Shown: positions 5,368 through 11,695 of the stretch, piece by piece
Layout: the number at the start of each line of letters is the position of its first letter
Numbering within the stretch: position 1 is the first letter of the stretch
Translations under genes and position numbers: made by a program
Origin: an uncultured Treponema sp.
GTDB lineage: Bacteria; Spirochaetota; Spirochaetia; Treponematales; Treponemataceae
Assembly: GCA_937885175.1 (NCBI GenBank)
Contig: CAKZZO010000115.1
Span: 1-14,540, forward strand
DNA: 14,540 bases
Direction: 5' to 3'
Notes under the pieces: generated by a model
Told to the model about the DNA's origin: nothing
The model's input: the letters and a program-made list of their open reading frames with translations, nothing else
Databases searched by the model: none

Positions 5368-7335
5368 TTACTTCTTTTTCTTTTGGTATTGTACCATGCT
5401 TCTGCTTTTTGTAAAGTCCGCTTTTAGGTAGAAATTTTCAATTGGCTCGTAGTCCAGCGGCTCCACAAGTTCATTCCAGTTGGCAGGCAGTTTTATTTCT
5501 GCTGTCACAAAGTTTCCGCCGGGCATGGTCTGAATCTTGTTGCGGTTTGCGTCTCCGGTGACTAAGAATGCCGTTTCCCCCTTGTTCATGGTGGCAATGG
5601 TCATAATTTCTTCGTCATCAATCAGCGGCTTGTACCATTCTGGTGTGGGAGTCATTTTTGCCTGCTCTGCCTTGTCCTTGCTGAGCATGGTGTAGTGCTT
5701 GTCAAAAGAGCGACGCTTGTACTGCTGGCTTCCCGTATTTGCCCAGTAGTGGGCGTAAGTGCGCAGGGCAAGGGGGCGGCGGGCTGTCTCAATCAGCGCG
5801 TCTTCCAAATCGGATTTTGTCTTGTATTTTTTTGCAAGGTCGCGGGCAACATATTCTGTAATGAAGACTGTGCGGGGAACCTGGGGCTTGGTGTTTCCCA
5901 GACCGTTCTGCTCTTTTTCGGTGATGTCAAAGGCCATGATTTCCATGATTTTTTCCGGGTCATCGGTGGCGGGAGTGACATTGTTTCCCCAGGCCAATGC
6001 ACTGCCCAAGGTAATGGTGTTGGCGTTCAGATCATAGCCCTGCTGAACATGATAGGGCTTCCAGCCAATCTTGACACAAGCCTCGTCGTCTTCGCTGAAA
6101 GTAAAGGGCGTAAGGTAGCCAAAAGTTCCCATGCGGTTTTCCTTTACGTAGTAGCCGCCGATGTTCAGCATGGCAAGTTCGATGAATCTGCCCAGGGCCT
6201 TGTTTGCCTTTTCGCTAATCATGCCCTGCTGATTGTCAATTCCCAGCTGGCGGGCGAGGGGACCGTTTAAGAAGGCAAAGGGAGTCCATCCGTGAGTTGA
6301 GGCCAGCGGTCGACGCCATTCGCCATTGTTCATCTGGCTTACAAAGGCAATGCAAATCGGAAGAAATTCCTTTGGTACTCCCGCCATGACGGCATTTGCC
6401 GCCACTGTGTATACCCTGTATTCCCGATAGGCCAGGGCAAAGGTGCCGAGCAGGTCATTTGCCTTGTAGGGAGTGAATGCAAGATACTCCTGAATTTTTT
6501 CATCAGTGGGCGGCACCACAGGAAGACCGTCTGTCCAGCCGTTTATCGCCATGTATTCCTGAATCTCATCGTAGTTTCCGTAGTAGATGATTTCATCGGC
6601 GGGTCGTTTTCCTTCGGGAGCGTAGCGGGCGATTTCTTCCTTGCTGATGCTTGTGGTGGGGGCAGCCTTGATTTGCGGCCACAAAACTTCCCGGGCATTA
6701 TTCTGTAATTCCTCAGTGGAATGAGATGCGAATGCTCCAGGATATTCTGCAGTGCGGAGTACGGGAACGCCACGATTTACGCCAGTTGAATGTACTTGAG
6801 CCACAAAAGTTGGGGCTGCAATCGTTACGGTGGGAATTCCAATGTATTCGGCGGCTATAGTGTTTCCACATTCTTTTGTCGTGCAAAGCCCGCAGCCGCA
6901 GTTTCCTGAAATAACCGCATCAATCTGCAAGTCTTTGAGCTTCTGCTGAAAAGCCTTGGTCTTGTCAGTCTGTCCAAAGACGGAATAAGGACCTGCCGCG
7001 CCTACTTGCTCAAACAAAAAGACCTGTGCCGTGGGGAATTCTTTTTCAATGCATTTTTTTAACTCATTATGAGTGGTGGGTGCCATGAATGAGCCGCCTA
7101 CAAGGGCGATACGTTTTCCCGCCAGCGTGTCAAGGCGTTTTGCCTGACTTATCATCTCTACGGCGTGATAGCCTACGGGAGAGACAATCGCATAGTTCTG
7201 ACTTCCGTCATCAGCATATTGGGGTACAAAGCAAACCCCGTCTACGCATTCGTCTGGATTGGTGGAATACTTTGTCGCCGCAAAGAGCGAAGATGCAAGG
7301 GCAAGTGCCATGCCTGCAAGAAGGATTTTTTTCAT
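5368..7335 (-). CDS. Exported two-domain UGSC-like protein with CGLC motif
   Basis: A 655-residue exported protein. The signal peptide is MKKILLAGMALALASSLFA. Residues about 45-225 resemble UGSC-family domains (a redox family often carrying selenocysteine): GKRIALVGGS, then NCGCGLCTT (Cys146, 148, 151), GIPTVTIAAPTFV and a YPGAF stretch. Here the U-G-S-C site reads Cys148-Gly-Leu-Cys151, encoded by TGC codons. Residues about 250-540 match the second, mostly uncharacterised family that begins GWTDGLPVVPPT and contains NAVMAGVPKEFLP, FLNGPLARQLGI and AMLNIGG. A further Cys pair (Cys30, Cys35) lies just after the signal. Both parts are recognised from memory, so the family call is moderate. ATG 7335 is preceded by GGAGG five bases upstream; the TTG at 7347 is rejected. 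It is first in the run with tlpA, the CXXC peptide and the polyferredoxin. Its reaction is unknown. Confidence 0.65.
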   Translation of the reverse strand: MKKILLAGMALALASSLFAATKYSTNPDECVDGVCFVPQYADDGSQNYAIVSPVGYHAVEMISQAKRLDTLAGKRIALVGGSFMAPTTHNELKKCIEKEFPTAQVFLFEQVGAAGPYSVFGQTDKTKAFQQKLKDLQIDAVISGNCGCGLCTTKECGNTIAAEYIGIPTVTIAAPTFVAQVHSTGVNRGVPVLRTAEYPGAFASHSTEELQNNAREVLWPQIKAAPTTSISKEEIARYAPEGKRPADEIIYYGNYDEIQEYMAINGWTDGLPVVPPTDEKIQEYLAFTPYKANDLLGTFALAYREYRVYTVAANAVMAGVPKEFLPICIAFVSQMNNGEWRRPLASTHGWTPFAFLNGPLARQLGIDNQQGMISEKANKALGRFIELAMLNIGGYYVKENRMGTFGYLTPFTFSEDDEACVKIGWKPYHVQQGYDLNANTITLGSALAWGNNVTPATDDPEKIMEIMAFDITEKEQNGLGNTKPQVPRTVFITEYVARDLAKKYKTKSDLEDALIETARRPLALRTYAHYWANTGSQQYKRRSFDKHYTMLSKDKAEQAKMTPTPEWYKPLIDDEEIMTIATMNKGETAFLVTGDANRNKIQTMPGGNFVTAEIKLPANWNELVEPLDYEPIENFYLKADFTKSRSMVQYQKKKK

Positions 7336-7340
7336 TGCTG

Positions 7341-7345
7341 CCTCC
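7341..7345 (-). promoter_or_regulatory. Ribosome binding site fixing the UGSC-like gene start
   Basis: On the minus strand GGAGG is followed by a five-base spacer and ATG 7335-7333. The in-frame TTG at 7347 overlaps this site and has no binding site of its own, so the shorter start with an N-terminal signal peptide is preferred. Confidence 0.75.
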
Positions 7346-7358
7346 AAATCATGGCTTC

Positions 7359-7387
7359 AGTATAGCCTACGGCAGGAAAATTGTGCA
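7359..7387 (-). promoter_or_regulatory. Candidate sigma70 promoter for the UGSC-like/tlpA/CXXC/polyferredoxin run
   Basis: On the minus strand TGCACA (7387-7382, four of six to consensus) is followed by 17 bases and TATACT (7364-7359, five of six). The predicted start of transcription is about 7352, leaving a short leader with GGAGG before ATG 7335. The gap (7336-7466) is shared with the divergent methyltransferase gene, for which I found no convincing promoter. Confidence 0.45.
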
Positions 7388-7466
7388 TGAAAGGCTTCTG
7401 AAAGAAAGATGAAAAAACATTCAGATTTCTAGGCAAAAAGAAAAATAAGTGTTATTGTGGAATATT

Positions 7467-8414
7467 ATGGAAGAAAAAGTGGAAAAAAAACGGGCAAAAA
7501 ATAATCGGACGCTGACCTTACGGCAAGAAGAAATTGCACCCCTGCGGAAAAAATTGCTGGACAAAGAGTCTCTTTCTGCCGGTGCCTCCATTGAAAACCG
7601 GCTTTTGCAGGGGGACATGCTGAGCCTGCTTCACTTTGTGCCGGATGGCTTTGCCGACTTGATTATCATTGACCCGCCCTACAATCTTTCCAAGGATTTT
7701 AACGGATTAAAATTTAATGCCCGCACAGGCGACCGTTACGAGGCATATCTTGAAAGCTGGTTTCCTCTTGTCTGTAAAAAACTGAAAGCAGACGGCTCTC
7801 TCTATATATGCGGAGACTGGAAGTGTACTTCTGCCCTGCAGCGGGTGGTGGAAAAAGAATTGACCATTTTAAACCGCATTACCTGGCAGCGGGAAAAAGG
7901 TCGGGGGGCAAAGGCAAACTGGAAGAACGGCATGGAAGACATCTGGTTTGCGGTAAAAAATCCCGATGACTATTATTTTAATCTGGATGCGGTAAAAATC
8001 AGGCGCAAGGTTCTTGCTCCCTACAAGGTGGACGGAGAACCCAAGGACTGGGAGGAGAGCGATGAGGGCAACTTTCGCCTTACCTGCCCGTCAAATTTTT
8101 GGGATGACATCAGCGTTCCCTTTTGGTCAATGCCGGAAAATACCGACCACCCTACACAAAAAAGTGAAAAACTCTATGCAAAACTGATTCTCGCCTCTTC
8201 GGAAAAAGATGATATTGTCTTTGACCCCTTTATGGGCAGCGGAACGACCTGTGTAACGGCAAAAAAACTGGGAAGGCGTTTCTGCGGCATAGAGTTGAAC
8301 GAAGAATACTGTCTGTGGGCGCAAAAACGTCTGGAGCGGGCAGAGGAAGATGCCACAATTCAGGGGTATGAAGACGGCATCTTTTGGGAACGCAATGCCC
8401 GCAATCTGCGCTAG
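7467..8414 (+). CDS. Beta-class DNA methyltransferase (N6-adenine or N4-cytosine), apparently solitary
   Basis: A 315-residue cytoplasmic enzyme that transfers a methyl group from S-adenosylmethionine to an exocyclic amine of a DNA base. The catalytic motif IV IIIDPPYN (Asp69-Pro-Pro-Tyr72) comes before motif I FDPFMGSGTT (253-261), preceded by NTDHPTQKS (motif X region, 228-233). This order defines the beta class. The recognition sequence cannot be predicted. A lysine-rich N-terminal extension of about 45 residues precedes the core. The start is uncertain: ATG 7467 is chosen, with weak GTGGA upstream; GTG 7449 would add six residues. No restriction endonuclease or specificity gene lies beside it, so it is solitary within this window. 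Its stop codon overlaps the convergent nhaC stop in one CTAG. Confidence 0.92.
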   Translation: MEEKVEKKRAKNNRTLTLRQEEIAPLRKKLLDKESLSAGASIENRLLQGDMLSLLHFVPDGFADLIIIDPPYNLSKDFNGLKFNARTGDRYEAYLESWFPLVCKKLKADGSLYICGDWKCTSALQRVVEKELTILNRITWQREKGRGAKANWKNGMEDIWFAVKNPDDYYFNLDAVKIRRKVLAPYKVDGEPKDWEESDEGNFRLTCPSNFWDDISVPFWSMPENTDHPTQKSEKLYAKLILASSEKDDIVFDPFMGSGTTCVTAKKLGRRFCGIELNEEYCLWAQKRLERAEEDATIQGYEDGIFWERNARNLR

Positions 8415-9922
8415 ACCCTGAAGCCGGTCCTTTCTTTGAACGTCACTTTATGCAGCAGGAAAATGGCTCCCCCTAACAGTAGCAGACTGACGGCAAGGGC
8501 AATCCAAGGCGTTTTTGTTAATCCTGCAATCAGGTAGCCGACTCCGCAGATGATGGCTACCAGGGTAGCATAGGGGAGTTGGGTTTCCACATGGCGGATA
8601 TGCTCACAGGCTGCGCCCGTTGAAGAAAGGATGGTGGTGTCGGATATGGGGGAACAGTGGTCGCCGTACACACTTCCTGCCAGCGTTGCACCCAATGAAG
8701 GAATCAGATAGGATGCGGCACCCTCTGCACTGCAAATCATGGTGATAATAGGAATCAGCATGCCGAATGTGCCCCATGAAGTACCCATGGAAAAACTCAT
8801 GACTGCTGAAATGATAAAAATCAGCATGGGCAACAAGCCCAGGGGAAGGTTTGCGGAACTGACAAAGCCTGAGATAAAAACGCCTGTTCCAATCAACTGA
8901 CGGCAGACGCCGCCGAGACTCCAGGACAGAATCAAAATCAGCATGGGCGGAACAATGTCACCAATGCCATGAACTATGTCACTGATAAAAAGGCGTGGAG
9001 TCATCAGTTTGCGGGGAATGTAAAGGAAAAAGGCCGTGACAAGGCCTGCAAAGGCACCCAGCGAAAGACCCGCCGTAGGATTGTAGCCAATGGCTTCTGA
9101 AAAAGAAGTGCCCTTAAAAAATCCGCCCACATATGCCATGCCCAAAATAGCAGAGACAATCAATACAAGAATGGGAAGCACCAGGTCAAGGATGGAAGAC
9201 TTTCCTTTTGCCGAATCCTCCAAGTCTTCAATGTGAATGCTTTCCTCTGCGGCCCTTTTTTCCGCCGCCTTCATGGGACCAAAGTCTTTTTCCGTAAGAC
9301 TGAGCAAAAACACCATGGCGATGGTAAGCAGTGCGTAGAAATTGTAGGGAATAGTGGAAAGAAAGACATTGAAGCCGCCTTCCTCGCTCACTTCGCTTGC
9401 CACGGCTACCGCCCAACTGGAAACTGGCGCGATAATGCACACGGGGGCTGCCGTTGCGTCTATGAGGTAGGCGAGTTTTTCCCGGGATATATGCAGTTTG
9501 TCGGTAATGGGACGCATGACGGTTCCCACGGTGAGCGAATTAAAGCCGTCGTCAATAAAAATCAAAAGGCCCAGAAGGGATGTGGCAAGAGAAGCAGACC
9601 GCCTGCTTTTCAGCCGCTTACCTGCCCACTGCCCATAGGCTTCGCTTCCCCCTGATTTTGATACAAGGCGAACGACCGCCCACAAAAGGGCAAGAAATAT
9701 AATCATGTAGGCATTGTCGGCAATTTTTGCGCTCATCATGTCAAAGGTCATTGCCACTGACGACACAAGAGAGCCTCCTGTTGCAAAAGCATACAGAAGC
9801 ATGCCTGAAAAAATCCCGATAAAAAGCGATGCATAGACTTCCCGTGTAACCAGAGCCAGTACAATTGCAAGCAGTGGCGGAATCAGCGAGACCCAGCCCG
9901 TTTCAACTAAAACAAATTCCAT
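8411..9922 (-). CDS. nhaC: NhaC-family Na+/H+ antiporter (or related exchanger)
   Basis: A 503-residue polytopic membrane protein with about 11-12 hydrophobic segments. Two family hallmarks stand out: FIDDGFNSLTVGTVMRPITD (122-141), with acidic residues in a membrane span, and GSVYGDHCSPISDTTILSST (416-435) followed by HVETQLPYA. Known members exchange sodium with protons, and some exchange malate or lactate, so the substrate is not fixed. A cytoplasmic loop rich in Glu, Ala and Lys lies at about 210-245. The start ATG 9922 follows AGAGGA about ten bases upstream. A longer frame to 10021 would run into the lysR coding region without gaining family sequence. It lies 53 bases after the LysR-type gene on the same strand, so the two may share a transcript. 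Confidence 0.88.
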   Translation of the reverse strand: MEFVLVETGWVSLIPPLLAIVLALVTREVYASLFIGIFSGMLLYAFATGGSLVSSVAMTFDMMSAKIADNAYMIIFLALLWAVVRLVSKSGGSEAYGQWAGKRLKSRRSASLATSLLGLLIFIDDGFNSLTVGTVMRPITDKLHISREKLAYLIDATAAPVCIIAPVSSWAVAVASEVSEEGGFNVFLSTIPYNFYALLTIAMVFLLSLTEKDFGPMKAAEKRAAEESIHIEDLEDSAKGKSSILDLVLPILVLIVSAILGMAYVGGFFKGTSFSEAIGYNPTAGLSLGAFAGLVTAFFLYIPRKLMTPRLFISDIVHGIGDIVPPMLILILSWSLGGVCRQLIGTGVFISGFVSSANLPLGLLPMLIFIISAVMSFSMGTSWGTFGMLIPIITMICSAEGAASYLIPSLGATLAGSVYGDHCSPISDTTILSSTGAACEHIRHVETQLPYATLVAIICGVGYLIAGLTKTPWIALAVSLLLLGGAIFLLHKVTFKERTGFRV

Positions 9923-9975
9923 ATCAGCAGTATCCTCTATTTTGCTTAAACTAACCTTACAAGTATATAAATATA

Positions 9976-10845
9976 TCAAGTATTGCTGACTTTTTTCATC
10001 TCTGCAAGCAGTTCCCGCCACAGGTCTGCCTTTTCCCGCTTGCAGACGGCATAGAAAGTAGCATGCATTTCTTCATCGGAAAGGGGAATTGCCACACGGT
10101 TTTCGGGCAGGGTAAAGGCCGTGGTTCTGTCGGAAATAAAACTGGGCATGTCGCTGGCTTCGGTAATCGCCATAATGGGGTCAGTATCTTCATGGTGCAC
10201 GAGTTTTACAAATTTTACGTTGGGAATTTTTTCCCGCTTTACTTTTTCCCAAAAGCCTACCTCACTATAGACGGCAAAGGTTTCGCCAGCCAGTTCTTTG
10301 AGGGCGATTGATTTTTTTGTGGCAAGGGGATGACTTTTTGGCAGCATGACAGAAAGGCTTTCTGAAAAATATTTCTGGCTCACAAAGGTGCTGTCGTCAA
10401 AGGGGTGGAGCAAGATTATCATCTGGTAGACATCATCGGTCAGAGCGCGGATAAGGTGAGATTCGTTGTCGTCAATTTCGTATGTGGTTTCAATGCCAGT
10501 GTAGAGTTTTTTTGCAAGTTCACTTGTACTTACTGCAGGCTGAATGGCCACAGAACCAAGGGCAAATTCTTTCTGCAAGCCCGCCTTTTCCCGTGTTCTT
10601 GCAATCATCTCGTCCTGCATGGTCATGATTTTCTTTGCGTATTCGGCGGCAAAAATACCGTTTTCGTTAAGGGTGATGCGGTTTTTCGTTCGGTCAAAAA
10701 GCGTCACTCCCAGCTCTGACTCCAGTTTCTGCATGGCGCGGCTGATGGTCGGTTGCGTGATGCCCAGTTCTTCGCCCACGCGGGTAAGGGTTCCGTAGTC
10801 TGCAAAAGCAGCCAGCAGCCTGATGATGTAGGTCTCGATGAACAT
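9976..10845 (-). CDS. LysR-type transcriptional regulator
   Basis: A 289-residue DNA-binding regulator. The N-terminal winged helix-turn-helix covers about 3-62: GTLTRVGEELGITQPTISRAMQKLE, then ELGVTLFDRTKNRITLNENG. The rest is a periplasmic-binding-like effector domain with the MIILLHPFDDSTF, LSVMLPKSHPLA and MAITEASDMPSFISDR segments. The effector is unknown. The gene faces away from the S-component operon at 10992 and is followed on its own strand by nhaC, so it could control either or both. A TACAAT (minus strand, 10871-10866) could be its -10 box; the -35 region is poor and overlaps the dyad at 10885-10905, as expected for autoregulation. No clear ribosome binding site precedes ATG 10845. 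Confidence 0.92.
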   Translation of the reverse strand: MFIETYIIRLLAAFADYGTLTRVGEELGITQPTISRAMQKLESELGVTLFDRTKNRITLNENGIFAAEYAKKIMTMQDEMIARTREKAGLQKEFALGSVAIQPAVSTSELAKKLYTGIETTYEIDDNESHLIRALTDDVYQMIILLHPFDDSTFVSQKYFSESLSVMLPKSHPLATKKSIALKELAGETFAVYSEVGFWEKVKREKIPNVKFVKLVHHEDTDPIMAITEASDMPSFISDRTTAFTLPENRVAIPLSDEEMHATFYAVCKREKADLWRELLAEMKKVSNT

Positions 10846-10884
10846 GGCATCAGCATAGCAGAAAAATTGTATTTTGACTATTCA

Positions 10885-10905
10885 TGCAAAGCATACTGGC
10901 TTGCA
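10885..10905. promoter_or_regulatory. Candidate LysR-type operator, TGCAA-N11-TTGCA dyad
   Basis: TGCAA at 10885-10889 and its exact inverted copy TTGCA at 10901-10905 are separated by 11 bases, giving a 21-base site of the general T-N11-A kind used by LysR-type regulators. It lies in the divergent region between the LysR-type gene and the S-component gene. Its centre is about 55 bases upstream of the likely start of the rightward transcript, and it overlaps the likely -35 region of the regulator gene. A second small palindrome, ATGCAAAGCAT (10884-10894), overlaps it. Confidence 0.5.
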
Positions 10906-10914
10906 AATTTTCTA

Positions 10915-10944
10915 TTGTACAAATGCATTTTTTTAACCTACTAT
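10915..10944 (+). promoter_or_regulatory. Weak candidate promoter for the S-component operon
   Basis: TTGTAC (10915-10920), 18 bases, then TACTAT (10939-10944). Neither box is strong (three and four of six to consensus), which would suit an activator-dependent promoter. A TATAAA at 10942-10947 offers an alternative -10. AT-rich sequence makes chance matches likely. Confidence 0.3.
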
Positions 10945-10977
10945 AAAAAATGCTAATACTGTTTCTTTAAGGTTAAT

Positions 10978-10983
10978 AAGGAG
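10978..10983 (+). promoter_or_regulatory. Ribosome binding site fixing the S-component start
   Basis: AAGGAG is followed by eight bases and ATG 10992. The in-frame GTG at 10983 overlaps the binding site itself and is rejected. Confidence 0.8.
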
Positions 10984-10991
10984 TGAAACCT

Positions 10992-11549
10992 ATGTCAGCA
11001 ATTTCTGTGCAAAAGCGTGAATCGCTTTCTATTCCAGTGCAGACGGCGGCAACGCTGCTTGCGATTGTGGCTGCGGTACTTGTACCCCAGTTCTTTCACT
11101 GGCTGGGCATGGTGTCGGGGGCAGGAAAGGCTCCCGGCGTGGCTTTTAGTCCCATGCACCTTCCTATTATTTTGGTGGGCTTTTTGGCAGGACCTTTTGC
11201 AGGCGGAATTTCAGGCTTGCTGGGTCCCGTGGCGGCACACTTTTTTTCCGGTATGCCTACAAGCGCTCAGCTTCCCTTTATGATGACTGAACTTTTTGGC
11301 TATGGCCTTGCGGCGGGCGTGCTCCGTAGCGTAAGGCTTCCTCTGGCGGTGAAGACCCTGCTTGCCATGCTTTTTGGACGCCTGCTCCGTATGCTTGCCT
11401 GTATGGTTGCTTTCTATCTGCTGGACAATGCAAAGATGCCGCCCCTGGGCATCTGGCGCAGCATTCCTTCCTGTCTTCCCGGCATTGTGCTGCAGCTTGT
11501 GCTTGTTCCCCTGATTGTCTATCGCGTGGAAAACCGAAAGACTGAGTAA
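10992..11549 (+). CDS. ECF transporter S component-like membrane protein
   Basis: A 185-residue, roughly six-span membrane protein. The central segment SPMHLPIILVGFLAGPFAGGISGLLGP (about 53-79), followed by FMMTELFGYGLAAGVL, is typical of substrate-binding S components of energy-coupling factor transporters for vitamins and metals. Such proteins need an EcfA/EcfA'/EcfT module, which is not in the window and may be shared from elsewhere. The substrate cannot be named. It is the first gene of the rightward run and is divergent from the LysR-type gene, so it is the most likely regulated target. Its stop codon is followed immediately by the palindromic repeat element. An alternative is a substrate-specific membrane protein of the same fold acting alone. 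Confidence 0.75.
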   Translation: MSAISVQKRESLSIPVQTAATLLAIVAAVLVPQFFHWLGMVSGAGKAPGVAFSPMHLPIILVGFLAGPFAGGISGLLGPVAAHFFSGMPTSAQLPFMMTELFGYGLAAGVLRSVRLPLAVKTLLAMLFGRLLRMLACMVAFYLLDNAKMPPLGIWRSIPSCLPGIVLQLVLVPLIVYRVENRKTE

Positions 11550-11680
11550 TGTTTGGGCGCATCCCATGCGGCTGTCTGCCGCATGGGTCGGGCTATGCGC
11601 GGTTTCGCTGTCGCTCCATACCGCTTTCAGCGGTACGCTCTGCGCCGCTACTATCCCTTGCGCATTCGCTAAGGTTTTAT
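11550..11680. repeat. Palindromic, GC-rich dispersed-type element between the S-component and DUF362 genes
   Basis: This element fills nearly all of the gap from the S-component stop to the DUF362 ribosome binding site. A long hairpin is formed by CCCATGCGG (11563-11571) with CCGCATGGG (11579-11587) around a 7-base loop. It is extended outside by GCGCAT (11557-11562) with ATGCGC (11595-11600), with a 7-base bulge on the right arm. A second hairpin is TACCGCT-TTC-AGCGGTA (11619-11635). There is no T-run after either, so they are not ordinary terminators. The stretch is open in the frame of the downstream gene. Part of it, CGCTGTCGCTCCAT and flanks, matches a segment within the permease gene in the opposite orientation. 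I believe such sequences are dispersed in Treponema genomes. Confidence 0.65.
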
Positions 11681-11695
11681 ATTGGAGTGTATCCC

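Noticed and set aside
6892..6894. Selenocysteine codon in the UGSC-like protein
   Set aside because: The relevant codon is TGC (Cys148), not TGA, and the frame has no internal TGA, so no selenocysteine is needed.
7348..7466. Small RNA or riboswitch between the UGSC-like and methyltransferase genes
   Set aside because: Only a short GGCT/AGCC inverted pair is visible, with no stable conserved fold recognisable by eye.
9923..10021. N-terminal extension of NhaC to 10021
   Set aside because: The extra 33 residues overlap the LysR-type gene, are not membrane-like and match no family sequence, while ATG 9922 has AGAGGA upstream.
11557..11635. Rho-independent terminators after the S-component gene
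   Set aside because: The hairpins are strong but neither is followed by a T-run, and the downstream genes appear to belong to the same run.
11549..11695. N-terminal extension of the DUF362 protein through the repeat
   Set aside because: The frame is open only because the repeat lacks stops in it. ATG 11696 has GGAG at proper spacing and begins with a signal sequence.
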